A stretch of 5,426 nt of DNA. Source: Chitinophaga pinensis (lineage in GTDB: Bacteria; Bacteroidota; Bacteroidia; M30B66). A program made the translations under genes and the position numbers. Numbering within the stretch: position 1 is the stretch's first letter; the number at the start of each line of letters is the position of its first letter. The stretch lies in assembly GCA_943333015.1 (NCBI GenBank), contig CALQRR010000144.1:1-5426 (forward strand). The letters are read 5' to 3'. The notes below the pieces were generated by a model. The model ran no database searches. It saw only the letters and a program-made list of their open reading frames with translations, and was not told the origin of the DNA. Positions 1 through 5,426 of this stretch are shown piece by piece.

Positions 1-240
1 GAGCATACCATAGAGATGATTATTGCAGAGAATAATAGCGATGGTCTTGGGCAGGAAGTGATTCGGTATGCAAAACAGGTGAATGGAGATCTTATTATGA
101 TCATGACCCAGCAGGAAACCAATTTTACTGAAATGTTTGTTGGTTCTGCTGCGCAGGAAGTCATCAGCTCTTCCGACATTCCCGTTTGCAGTATTATTCC
201 TACAGTGAAAAAGGATATGAGCGTTTTCGTTCCTTATTGA
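1..240 (+). CDS. Universal stress protein, C-terminal part (5' truncated by window edge)
   Basis: The frame is open from base 1 and stops with TGA at 238-240, giving 79 residues. The ATG at 16 is internal, because the frame runs off the left edge without a stop. The residues match the last half of a Usp domain: a hydrophobic strand (DLIMIM), a loop, a helix (GSAAQEVISSS), then the closing strand around IPVCSI. It is clearly similar to the C-terminal domain of the complete Usp downstream, with about 21 of 40 identities by eye over the final stretch, so the two are tandem paralogues. The G-X2-G part of the usual ATP-binding loop is replaced by a QExNxT stretch, though the later Gly-Ser pair is kept. 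This suggests a second, non-canonical domain of a two-domain protein. Usp proteins are cytoplasmic and linked to stress and growth arrest; the exact role here is unknown. A strong terminator follows the stop codon. Confidence 0.88.
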   Translation, partial: EHTIEMIIAENNSDGLGQEVIRYAKQVNGDLIMIMTQQETNFTEMFVGSAAQEVISSSDIPVCSIIPTVKKDMSVFVPY

Positions 241-263
241 TGTTGAAGAAGTAAATATTACAC

Positions 264-303
264 AAAGCCCTGTAAATCAAAATGTTTACAGGGCTTTCTT
301 GTT
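264..303 (+). terminator. Rho-independent terminator after the first Usp gene
   Basis: Bases 264-276 (AAAGCCCTGTAAA) pair perfectly with 285-297 (TTTACAGGGCTTT), giving a 13-bp stem with an 8-base loop. The stem is followed by a moderately T-rich run (CTTGTTCTT). It lies 24 bases after the stop codon of the first Usp gene and so separates that gene from the second one. The left flank has no long A-run, so the + strand is the likelier direction of action. Confidence 0.9.
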
Positions 304-304
304 C

Positions 305-335
305 TTGGGAATTTGACATGAATAGTTTAGGTTTG
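305..335 (+). promoter_or_regulatory. Bacteroidota-type sigma-70 promoter for the second Usp gene
   Basis: TTG at 305-307 is followed after 20 bases by TAGGTTTG at 328-335. This is an exact match to the Bacteroidota housekeeping consensus TTG-N(17-23)-TAnnTTTG. Transcription would begin near 340-343, leaving a leader of about 26-29 bases before the ATG at 369. Both earlier in-frame ATGs (282 and 318) lie upstream of that start point, so the promoter supports 369 as the true start. The -33 element begins 8 bases after the terminator stem, so the terminator tail and the promoter share bases. Confidence 0.75.
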
Positions 336-368
336 TATGTAACCTACCCATTATTAAAATCTCCTCCC

Positions 369-1256
369 ATGCGTACGCTCGAAATTCGCCGGATACTGAT
401 CCCTACAGACTTTTCAGAAACAGCCGACCTTGCACTTGCACATGCAGTGAAAATGGCGCACCTGCTCGATTCTGAAATAACACTGCTGCATGTAGTTTCT
501 ACATTCGCCTTTCGGGTAAACTTACCGGAAGTGGACATGGATGAATCCCAAAATGCAAAACTTTCTGGAGCCATTGGAGCTAAGTTGAAACGGATTGCGG
601 AGGAGATTCAAACCAAGGAAGGTGTCCGAATTACAACAATGGTAACATCGGGGAGAATTCGGGAAGAGGTTGTTCGTATTGCTGATGAAATAGATGCCGA
701 TCTGATTATAATTGGCACTCACGGCGTTTCCGGCTTACGTGAATTTTTCATGGGCAGTAATGCTTTTCGGATTGTTTCTGAAGCCGGTTGTCCGGTGCTT
801 TCGGTGCAGGAAAGTGGCCACGCTGTTGGTTTTCGAAACATCGTTGTTCCCATCGACAACTCATTTCATTCACGTGAAAAATTAGGTCTCTCTATAAAAA
901 TGGCCCGCCTCTATGGCGCGCAACTTCATATTTGCGGGCTTCGGTCTCATGATCACGACGATGATGAGATCAATGCCAAGTTTCGCATGAAGATGAAACA
1001 AGTGGAAGATTTTTTAAAAGAAAAAGAAGTAGAGTATTCCACTACAACTTTGTTTTGTACCAACATTGCCAAGGCAACTATGGATTTTTCCACAGAGAAA
1101 AATGCCGATCTGATCGTGATCATGAATGAACAGGAAATCAATACCACTGGATTTTTCATGGGGCCCTATGCCCAACAAATTGTCAATCATTCTACCATTC
1201 CTGTTTTAAGCATTCGCCCAACTTCCGGATTGATTGAATCTGTTAACCCTTACTAG
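369..1256 (+). CDS. Two-domain universal stress protein (UspA family)
   Basis: The product has 295 residues and two Usp domains in tandem, about residues 5-147 and 155-283; this is twice the length of a single-domain Usp. Domain 1 begins with strand RRILIPTDF, where D14 is the expected adenine-contacting Asp. It carries an intact ATP-binding loop, G116-X2-G119-X9-G129-S130. Domain 2 begins at IVVPIDN (D163), but its loop lacks G-X2-G, reads MNEQEINTT, and has Gly-Pro (265-266) in place of Gly-Ser. Domain 1 therefore probably binds nucleotide and domain 2 probably does not. An acidic/His-rich patch (HDHDDDE, 194-200) lies in domain 2. The start at 369 is chosen because it places the Usp fold right at the N-terminus and fits the promoter at 305-335; an ATG at 282 lies inside the terminator hairpin. 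The gene follows a paralogue and precedes an aminotransferase by 21 bases. The family is cytoplasmic and stress-related; no specific target can be read from the sequence. Confidence 0.93.
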   Translation: MRTLEIRRILIPTDFSETADLALAHAVKMAHLLDSEITLLHVVSTFAFRVNLPEVDMDESQNAKLSGAIGAKLKRIAEEIQTKEGVRITTMVTSGRIREEVVRIADEIDADLIIIGTHGVSGLREFFMGSNAFRIVSEAGCPVLSVQESGHAVGFRNIVVPIDNSFHSREKLGLSIKMARLYGAQLHICGLRSHDHDDDEINAKFRMKMKQVEDFLKEKEVEYSTTTLFCTNIAKATMDFSTEKNADLIVIMNEQEINTTGFFMGPYAQQIVNHSTIPVLSIRPTSGLIESVNPY

Positions 1257-1277
1257 TTTTCTTCGCATCTTGCAGGC

Positions 1278-2486
1278 ATGAACAGCAGCCTATCTCTGCG
1301 CAGTTTATTCCTGCAACACGTCGCTCAAACATCGCCCTTTCCTCCCATGTTGGAAGTAGATCGTGCACAAGGTGTATGCATTTTTGATGTGCAAGGAAAA
1401 CGCTACATCGATTTTATTTCGGGCATTTCAGTGAGCAATGTTGGGCATTGTCATCCGCAGGTAGTGGAGGCAATTCGCTATCAGTCAGAACGCTACATGC
1501 ACGTCATGGTGTATGGCGAATTTGTGCAAGGGCCACAGGTAAAACTCGCCCAAGCTATTGCAGCCTTACTTCCCGACCCACTCGATTCTGTTTATTTTGT
1601 CAATTCTGGTTCTGAAGCCACCGAAGGTGCATTGAAACTGGCAAAGCGCATTACCGGAAGAACCGAACTGATTGGTTTTCAAAATGCGTATCACGGAAGT
1701 TCACACGGAGCGCTCAGCTTAATGGGGAGCGAAGTGTTCAAACAAGCCTACCGCCCTTTATTGCCGGATGTTCGACATCTCGAATATTCGAATGTTGACG
1801 ATCTTGATTTTATTACAACCCGAACAGCGGCCGTCATTGCCGAATCTATTCAGGGAGAAGCCGGAGCACTGGTACCTCAAACGGGTTGGTTAGCGGCCCT
1901 GCGGAAACGGTGCACCGAAACTGGAACAATCCTGATTTTGGATGAAATACAAACTGGATTTGGTCGGACGGGTGATTTTTTTGCTTTTCAGTCTGCCGGC
2001 ATTGTTCCCGATATCGTGCTCATGGCCAAAGGTATGGGCGGCGGTTTGCCCATCGGAGCGTTTGTGGCATCGCAGCATCATATGAACATGCTCACACACG
2101 AGCCTGTGCTTGGCCACATCACCACGTTTGGAGGCAATGCCGTATGCTGTGCCGCTTCTCTCGCGGTACTCGAAATCTTGCGGGATTCGGATCTCCTGGC
2201 TCAGGTGCCTGCCAAAGAAGCAATCATCCGAAACCGCATGCGCCATTCTCGCATTGGCGGCATCCATGGAAAAGGCTTATTGCTTGCGCTGGATCTTGGA
2301 TCAAACGATTTTGCATTGCCGGTCATGGCTCGCTGTATGGAACTTGGACTTATTACCGACTGGTTTCTATTTGCCGATCACTGCCTGCGCATGGCGCCTC
2401 CACTCACTATTTCCGAAAGTGAAATACACGAAGGATGCGACCTATTTCTACAAGCAATACGCGATGTAAGCGGTTCAGAAAACTGA
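1278..2486 (+). CDS. Class III PLP-dependent aminotransferase (acetylornithine/ornithine aminotransferase-like)
   Basis: The product is a 402-residue cytoplasmic enzyme of fold-type I, the usual length for this family. It would transfer an amino group between an amino acid (ornithine-type or related) and a 2-oxo acid. Visible hallmarks are NSGSEA at 109-114 (cofactor phosphate binding), YHG at 138-140, LDEIQTGFGRTG from 221 with D222 to the pyridine nitrogen, the Schiff-base lysine K251 in MAKGMGGG, TTFGGN at 282-287, and R371 near the C-terminus in LRMAPPLTI. The family's usual Glu-Pro before IQGEAG is Glu-Ser here (189-190). Close relatives in Bacteroidota are often labelled 'aspartate aminotransferase family protein'; the true substrate cannot be fixed from sequence, and there are no arginine-biosynthesis neighbours to help. 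It starts 21 bases after the Usp gene with no terminator between, so it is probably cotranscribed with it. A weak promoter-like site overlaps the end of the Usp gene. Its stop codon directly abuts the stop of the convergent nusB. Confidence 0.93.
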   Translation: MNSSLSLRSLFLQHVAQTSPFPPMLEVDRAQGVCIFDVQGKRYIDFISGISVSNVGHCHPQVVEAIRYQSERYMHVMVYGEFVQGPQVKLAQAIAALLPDPLDSVYFVNSGSEATEGALKLAKRITGRTELIGFQNAYHGSSHGALSLMGSEVFKQAYRPLLPDVRHLEYSNVDDLDFITTRTAAVIAESIQGEAGALVPQTGWLAALRKRCTETGTILILDEIQTGFGRTGDFFAFQSAGIVPDIVLMAKGMGGGLPIGAFVASQHHMNMLTHEPVLGHITTFGGNAVCCAASLAVLEILRDSDLLAQVPAKEAIIRNRMRHSRIGGIHGKGLLLALDLGSNDFALPVMARCMELGLITDWFLFADHCLRMAPPLTISESEIHEGCDLFLQAIRDVSGSEN

Positions 2487-3434
2487 TTATTCGACCAGAC
2501 CGCGTCCTGCTTTGGAGATTCGCTTGTCGCGCTTGAAGTCAATCACAATCTTGTCCAGGATACCGTTGATAAAGGTCTTGCTTTGCGGACTGCTGTAATC
2601 TTTCGACATTTCAATATACTCGTCCAGCGTAACTTTTACGGGTATCGACGTGAATTCGGTGAGTTCGCAAATAGCCATCTTCATGAGAATGATGTCCATT
2701 TTTGCTACGCGATCAATTTCCCAGTTCTGCGTTCGTTTGGCAATTTCCTGCAGATATGCTTCACTGTGTAAAATTGTGCGGCGGAACAGGTCGCTGGCAA
2801 ATTTCCGGTCTTCTTCGGCTTCTTTATGCAAGGGTTGCAGCCGGAATTTCTCGGAGGATTCTGCTGGTATGCCTTTCAACGTCTTTAATATGCCGGCTTG
2901 CATAAGCTCAATATCATCCAGCCAATAAATGCTCCGTTCCTCCAGAAATTGCCCGATTGATTCAGATGGAAAAATATACTGTTCCATCAAATGCATGATA
3001 ATTTCCTTGTCATCCTCAAATTCGGGCTGATCTTTCTCTAGGTATTTGCGGAATTCCACATCATCCTTAAAGGAATAATACAGCTTCTTGATTAACTCTT
3101 GCTGTCCGTCCCAGGAAATCTTCAACTTGGTTGTACGCTGGCTCAACTCATCGTTTTCCTCCATGGCGGCGATCACGCGGTTGTTCACAAAGTTCATCTT
3201 CGGATTGAGATCTTCCTGGGTCGGTAGCCTTTTTTGAGAACGCTCCACCAGAAATCCTTCAGCAAAATGCTTCAGATCAGGCATGATGACCATGTAATAG
3301 AGGTAAACTTCATACACCTTATCGATGCTATGAAACAGCTCTTTTTCCCCCAATACTACCTGATTGTTATCCGATTGAAAGAACGCATAAAGCGCTTTCA
3401 TTACTTTCTCTCGGATATGCCGTCTGTTGAGCAT
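2487..3434 (-). CDS. nusB: Transcription antitermination factor NusB, long Bacteroidota-type form
   Basis: NusB binds boxA RNA together with ribosomal protein S10 (NusE) and supports antitermination of rRNA operons. The product has 315 residues against about 140 in E. coli. The N-terminus (LNRRHIREKVMKALYAFFQ, 2-20) matches helix 1 of NusB with its basic RNA-binding residues. Residues about 210-298 match the rest of the fold, including WEIDRVAKMDIILMKMAICEL, the IPVKVTLDEYIEMSK segment and KTFINGILDK. Between them lie about 185 extra residues (roughly 25-209), charged and mostly helical in character, with no motif I recognise. Such long NusB proteins are usual in Bacteroidota. The start at 3434 lies 8 bases after the dehydrogenase stop, with no Shine-Dalgarno, so translation follows cotranscription from the dehydrogenase promoter. 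The gene ends against the convergent aminotransferase with zero bases between. Confidence 0.93.
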   Translation of the reverse strand: MLNRRHIREKVMKALYAFFQSDNNQVVLGEKELFHSIDKVYEVYLYYMVIMPDLKHFAEGFLVERSQKRLPTQEDLNPKMNFVNNRVIAAMEENDELSQRTTKLKISWDGQQELIKKLYYSFKDDVEFRKYLEKDQPEFEDDKEIIMHLMEQYIFPSESIGQFLEERSIYWLDDIELMQAGILKTLKGIPAESSEKFRLQPLHKEAEEDRKFASDLFRRTILHSEAYLQEIAKRTQNWEIDRVAKMDIILMKMAICELTEFTSIPVKVTLDEYIEMSKDYSSPQSKTFINGILDKIVIDFKRDKRISKAGRGLVE

Positions 3435-3442
3435 ACGTGTAT

Positions 3443-4552
3443 TTAAAACGAAAGTTTAATGCGGCCAATATCCTCCATCCGACGTTCGGCAAGGCGCTTG
3501 GCTGCATTGATAGTTGGAATGTTTTCGGCCTTAGCAATCCGGAAAACATTTTGTGCTGCCGCATAAATATTCTCTGTCATACTCATTGCACGGTCGCGAT
3601 TATACCCTTCCAATTCGATGGATACATTGATGAGTCCACCGGCATTGATCAGAAAATCGGGCGCATACAAGATGCCTTTCTGCTGACACATCAACCCGTG
3701 AATCGTCTCATCGGCCAATTGATTGTTTGCAGCACCGGCAATAATTGAACAGCGTAAACGGCTGAGTGATTCTGAATTGAGTGTTGCTCCCAATGCACAG
3801 GGGGCATAAATATCAATTTCAAGATCAAACATGCTGGCAGCATCCACGATTTGCACTTTATATTCGGCAGCAACTGCTTTCAGATTGTCTTCATTGATGT
3901 CGTTCACATATATGATCGCATTTTCTTTTGCGAGGTAGCCAACCAAATGGTGACCCACTTTCCCAATGCCTTGAACTAGAATCTTTTTTCCTTCGAGGCT
4001 GTCGTTACCGTAGGCTTCTTTGGCCGAAGATTTCATGCCCAGATAAACACCGTAAGCAGTCACCGGTGAAGGATCGCCACCGCCACCCAAAAATTCAGGA
4101 AGACCTGTTACGTGACGCGTTTCCATGGCAATATATTCCATGTCTTTGGTGCCAACGCCCACATCTTCGGCAGTAATGTAGCGACCTGCAAGGCCATCTA
4201 CAAACTTACCGAACCGGCGCATCAACGCTTCCGACTTCTGTGTTTTGGCATCGCCAATGATCACCGCTTTTCCGCCACCCAGATTTAATCCGGTGATAGC
4301 CGCTTTATACGACATACCGCGCGACAAACGCAATACATCGGTGAGTGCCTCTGCTTCAGTTGCATACGCCCACATACGGGTGCCGCCTAGGGCCGGGCCA
4401 AGTTGAGTGTTGTGAATGGCAATGATGGCTTTGAGTCCGGTAGCCTGATCATAAAAATGAACCACCTGTTCGTGACCAAGCGCCTGCATGCTTTCGATCA
4501 CTGAGCTCTTTGCATCAGCCTTTACAGTTGGGAGTTCCTGTGTATTGGGCAT
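3443..4552 (-). CDS. Glu/Leu/Phe/Val-type amino-acid dehydrogenase, probably leucine/valine dehydrogenase
   Basis: The product has 369 residues and would catalyse NAD-dependent reversible oxidative deamination of a branched-chain amino acid to its 2-oxo acid plus ammonium, in the cytoplasm. The N-terminal catalytic domain shows LGPALGGTRMW (51-61), then MSYKAAITGLNLGGGKAV with K83 and K95. The 12-residue spacing of these lysines equals that of the substrate-binding and catalytic lysines of Bacillus-type leucine dehydrogenase. TAEDVGVG (127-134) carries the conserved Asp D130. The Rossmann domain has GIGKVG (195-200), and D218 ends the second strand (IIYVND), which favours NAD over NADP. The GPALGGTRMW signature fits the leucine/valine branch rather than classical glutamate dehydrogenases; exact substrate preference is inference. 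An N-terminal extension of about 25 residues precedes the conserved core. It is the first gene of a probable operon with nusB (8-base gap) and is read from the promoter at 4650-4679. Confidence 0.92.
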   Translation of the reverse strand: MPNTQELPTVKADAKSSVIESMQALGHEQVVHFYDQATGLKAIIAIHNTQLGPALGGTRMWAYATEAEALTDVLRLSRGMSYKAAITGLNLGGGKAVIIGDAKTQKSEALMRRFGKFVDGLAGRYITAEDVGVGTKDMEYIAMETRHVTGLPEFLGGGGDPSPVTAYGVYLGMKSSAKEAYGNDSLEGKKILVQGIGKVGHHLVGYLAKENAIIYVNDINEDNLKAVAAEYKVQIVDAASMFDLEIDIYAPCALGATLNSESLSRLRCSIIAGAANNQLADETIHGLMCQQKGILYAPDFLINAGGLINVSIELEGYNRDRAMSMTENIYAAAQNVFRIAKAENIPTINAAKRLAERRMEDIGRIKLSF

Positions 4553-4578
4553 AAGAGATGATTTTGGTAGGAATTGAT

Positions 4579-4612
4579 TTGGGAAATATGCGGAAGAAAA
4601 TTGGTACTTTCG
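4579..4612 (+). promoter_or_regulatory. Candidate promoter for the ABC exporter gene (weak)
   Basis: TACTTTCG at 4605-4612 differs from the Bacteroidota -7 consensus TAnnTTTG at one base. A TTG at 4579-4581 lies 23 bases upstream, the upper limit of the usual spacing. Transcription would start near 4618 and give a leader of about 84 bases to the ATG at 4702. I see no better + strand candidate between here and the gene, but the match is imperfect and could be chance; the same TACTTTCG string also occurs inside the gene at 4729-4736. Confidence 0.3.
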
Positions 4613-4639
4613 TCCACGTAAAGATGAGCCGCCTTTCCT

Positions 4640-4679
4640 TTGCGGGGCACAAAAGTAGCTGATTTTTCAAACCCCGCAA
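4640..4679. repeat. 8-bp perfect inverted repeat flanking the dehydrogenase promoter
   Basis: TTGCGGGG at 4640-4647 and CCCCGCAA at 4672-4679 are perfect reverse complements with a 24-base spacer. Pairing does not extend on either side. The right arm contains the -33 TTG of the dehydrogenase promoter and the left arm covers its expected transcription start. This placement would suit an operator for a dimeric regulator, or a hairpin in transcripts reading rightward toward the ABC gene. There is no T-run after it, so it is not an intrinsic terminator. Its function is unproven. Confidence 0.5.
4650..4679 (-). promoter_or_regulatory. Bacteroidota-type sigma-70 promoter for the dehydrogenase-nusB operon
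   Basis: Read on the - strand, TTG (4679-4677) is followed after exactly 19 bases by TACTTTTG (4657-4650), a full match to TTG-N19-TAnnTTTG. Transcription would start near 4642-4645, giving a leader of about 90 bases to the ATG at 4552. No other good - strand site was seen in the 149-base intergenic region. Confidence 0.75.
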
Positions 4680-4701
4680 CAGTCCGCCTTTTAGGGCATT
4701 C

Positions 4702-5426
4702 ATGAAATCGTTAAAATTTCTTAATAGCTACTTTCGCCGATACAGAACCCGCTTACTACTGGGCTCTCTGTTCGTGACGATCTCTAATATTTTCGCCATT
4801 TATCCGGCCGAGATTCTCCGTAAAGGAATCGATCTGGTGCAGGAAGGCGTTTCCGTTTATTTTCTGTTCGATCAGTTTAAACTCCAGGAAGACCTCGCCG
4901 GCAACTTTTTCATGATGCTGTTCATCTTCGGATTAATTGTCATCATCACGGCCCTGCTCAAAGGCTTGTTCATGTTTTTCATGCGACAAACCATCATTGT
5001 CATGTCCCGACTCATCGAGTTTGACCTAAAAAACGACATCTTCGCCCATTACCAGAAACTGGATCTGGCTTTTTACAAAAAAAATAAAACAGGCGATCTC
5101 ATGAACCGCATCAGCGAAGATGTGAGTCAGGTGCGCATGTATGTCGGGCCGGCTATCATGTATGCCATCAGTACCTTGAGTCTGTTCGTGCTCATTTTGG
5201 TACGCATGCTGTCTATCAATGTGGAGCTTACTATTTATGTGCTCACACCCTTGCCCATACTGGCCATCACTATTTATCTGATCAACAGTATGATCATTCG
5301 TAAAAGTGAAGCTGTACAAAAGCAACTTTCGGTGATTTCCTCATTTGTGCAGGAAATGTTTTCGGGCATTCGTGTGCTCAAAGCATACAACCGCGAGGAA
5401 TTTACCCGAAAAACATTTGGGGCAGA
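4702..5426 (+). CDS. ABC exporter half-transporter, membrane domain (3' truncated by window edge)
   Basis: The frame opens at ATG 4702 and stays open to the window end: 241 codons plus 2 bases. The N-terminus (MKSLKFLNSYFRRYRTRLLLG) is typical of Bacteroidota MsbA/MdlB-like exporters and supports this start. Hydrophobic segments lie at about residues 18-40, 70-93, 149-168 and 174-197, the first four helices of a six-helix exporter domain. The conserved cytoplasmic motif FYKKNKTGDLMNRISEDVSQVR spans 124-145, and the GIRVLKAYNREEF coupling region lies at 222-234. The expected last two helices and the ATP-binding domain (Walker A, signature motif, Walker B) lie beyond the window, so activity cannot be judged. 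It would act in the inner membrane as a dimer exporting a lipid or other hydrophobic compound; the substrate is unknown. It is divergent from the dehydrogenase, across a 149-base intergenic region. There is no Shine-Dalgarno sequence. Confidence 0.92.
   Translation, partial: MKSLKFLNSYFRRYRTRLLLGSLFVTISNIFAIYPAEILRKGIDLVQEGVSVYFLFDQFKLQEDLAGNFFMMLFIFGLIVIITALLKGLFMFFMRQTIIVMSRLIEFDLKNDIFAHYQKLDLAFYKKNKTGDLMNRISEDVSQVRMYVGPAIMYAISTLSLFVLILVRMLSINVELTIYVLTPLPILAITIYLINSMIIRKSEAVQKQLSVISSFVQEMFSGIRVLKAYNREEFTRKTFGA

Noticed and set aside
282..368. N-terminal extension of the second Usp (ATG at 282 or 318)
   Set aside because: The ATG at 282 lies in the loop/stem of the terminator, and both codons are upstream of the expected transcription start of a consensus promoter. 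The residues before position 369 do not resemble the Usp fold.
1230..1261. Promoter for the aminotransferase alone: TTG (1230-1232), 21 bases, TAGTTTTC (1254-1261)
   Set aside because: The -7 element has a mismatch at its last base, the site overlaps the Usp coding end, and the leader would be only about 10 bases. Cotranscription with the Usp gene is simpler, though an internal promoter cannot be excluded.
1890..2469. Overlapping open frames on both strands inside the aminotransferase (1890-2267 minus, 2110-2469 plus, 2144-2422 plus)
   Set aside because: They lie wholly within a well-conserved enzyme gene, have no recognisable domain, and are explained as shadows of its codon use.
2470..2503. 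Bidirectional terminator at the aminotransferase/nusB junction
   Set aside because: The stems are only 4-5 bp, one has a long loop, and neither strand shows a T-run after them.
3437..3748. Open frame on the + strand antisense to the dehydrogenase 3' end
   Set aside because: It overlaps a conserved gene and has no family resemblance, promoter or ribosome binding site.
4640..4679. Intrinsic terminator formed by the TTGCGGGG/CCCCGCAA arms
   Set aside because: The 24-base loop is too long for an 8-bp stem and no T-run follows on either strand; a regulatory reading fits its position better.
4515..4703. Small - strand open frame in the dehydrogenase/ABC intergenic region
   Set aside because: It would start upstream of the mapped - strand promoter, overlaps the dehydrogenase start in another frame, and has low-complexity, non-protein-like composition.

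Overview
The window looks like ordinary chromosomal DNA from a member of the Bacteroidota. Three things point there. Two promoter-like sites match the Bacteroidota consensus (TTG, about 19-20 bases, TAnnTTTG). None of the readable start codons has a convincing Shine-Dalgarno sequence. NusB has the long form that I associate with this phylum. Genus cannot be assigned from the sequence alone. Genes fill nearly the whole window, and I see no mobile element, tRNA, rRNA or CRISPR array.

Left part, + strand (1-2486). The window opens inside the C-terminal end of a universal stress protein (Usp). A strong intrinsic terminator (about 264-303) follows. A Bacteroidota-type promoter (305-335) sits directly behind it and drives a second, complete two-domain Usp (369-1256). 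After a 21-base gap comes a class III PLP-dependent aminotransferase of the acetylornithine/ornithine type (1278-2486). The two Usp genes are tandem paralogues: their last domains share a degenerate nucleotide-binding loop and both proteins end in Pro-Tyr.

Middle part, - strand (2487-4552). A Leu/Val-type amino-acid dehydrogenase (3443-4552) lies 8 bases upstream of nusB (2487-3434), so the two are very probably one operon. It is read from a promoter at 4650-4679. The nusB stop codon abuts the aminotransferase stop codon with no bases between them, and I see no terminator at that junction.

Right part, + strand (4702-5426, cut by the window end). The divergently oriented gene encodes the membrane domain of an ABC exporter half-transporter. 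The 149-base intergenic region between it and the dehydrogenase holds the dehydrogenase promoter, an 8-bp inverted repeat overlapping that promoter, and a weaker candidate promoter for the ABC gene. If that candidate is real, the two promoters face each other and their 5' leaders overlap.

Taken together these are housekeeping functions: stress response, amino-acid metabolism, antitermination and export. I found no convincing sign of a novel multi-gene system. The items most worth a second look are the degenerate loop shared by the Usp pair, the 8-bp repeat around the dehydrogenase promoter, the zero-base convergent junction, and the large insertion in NusB.
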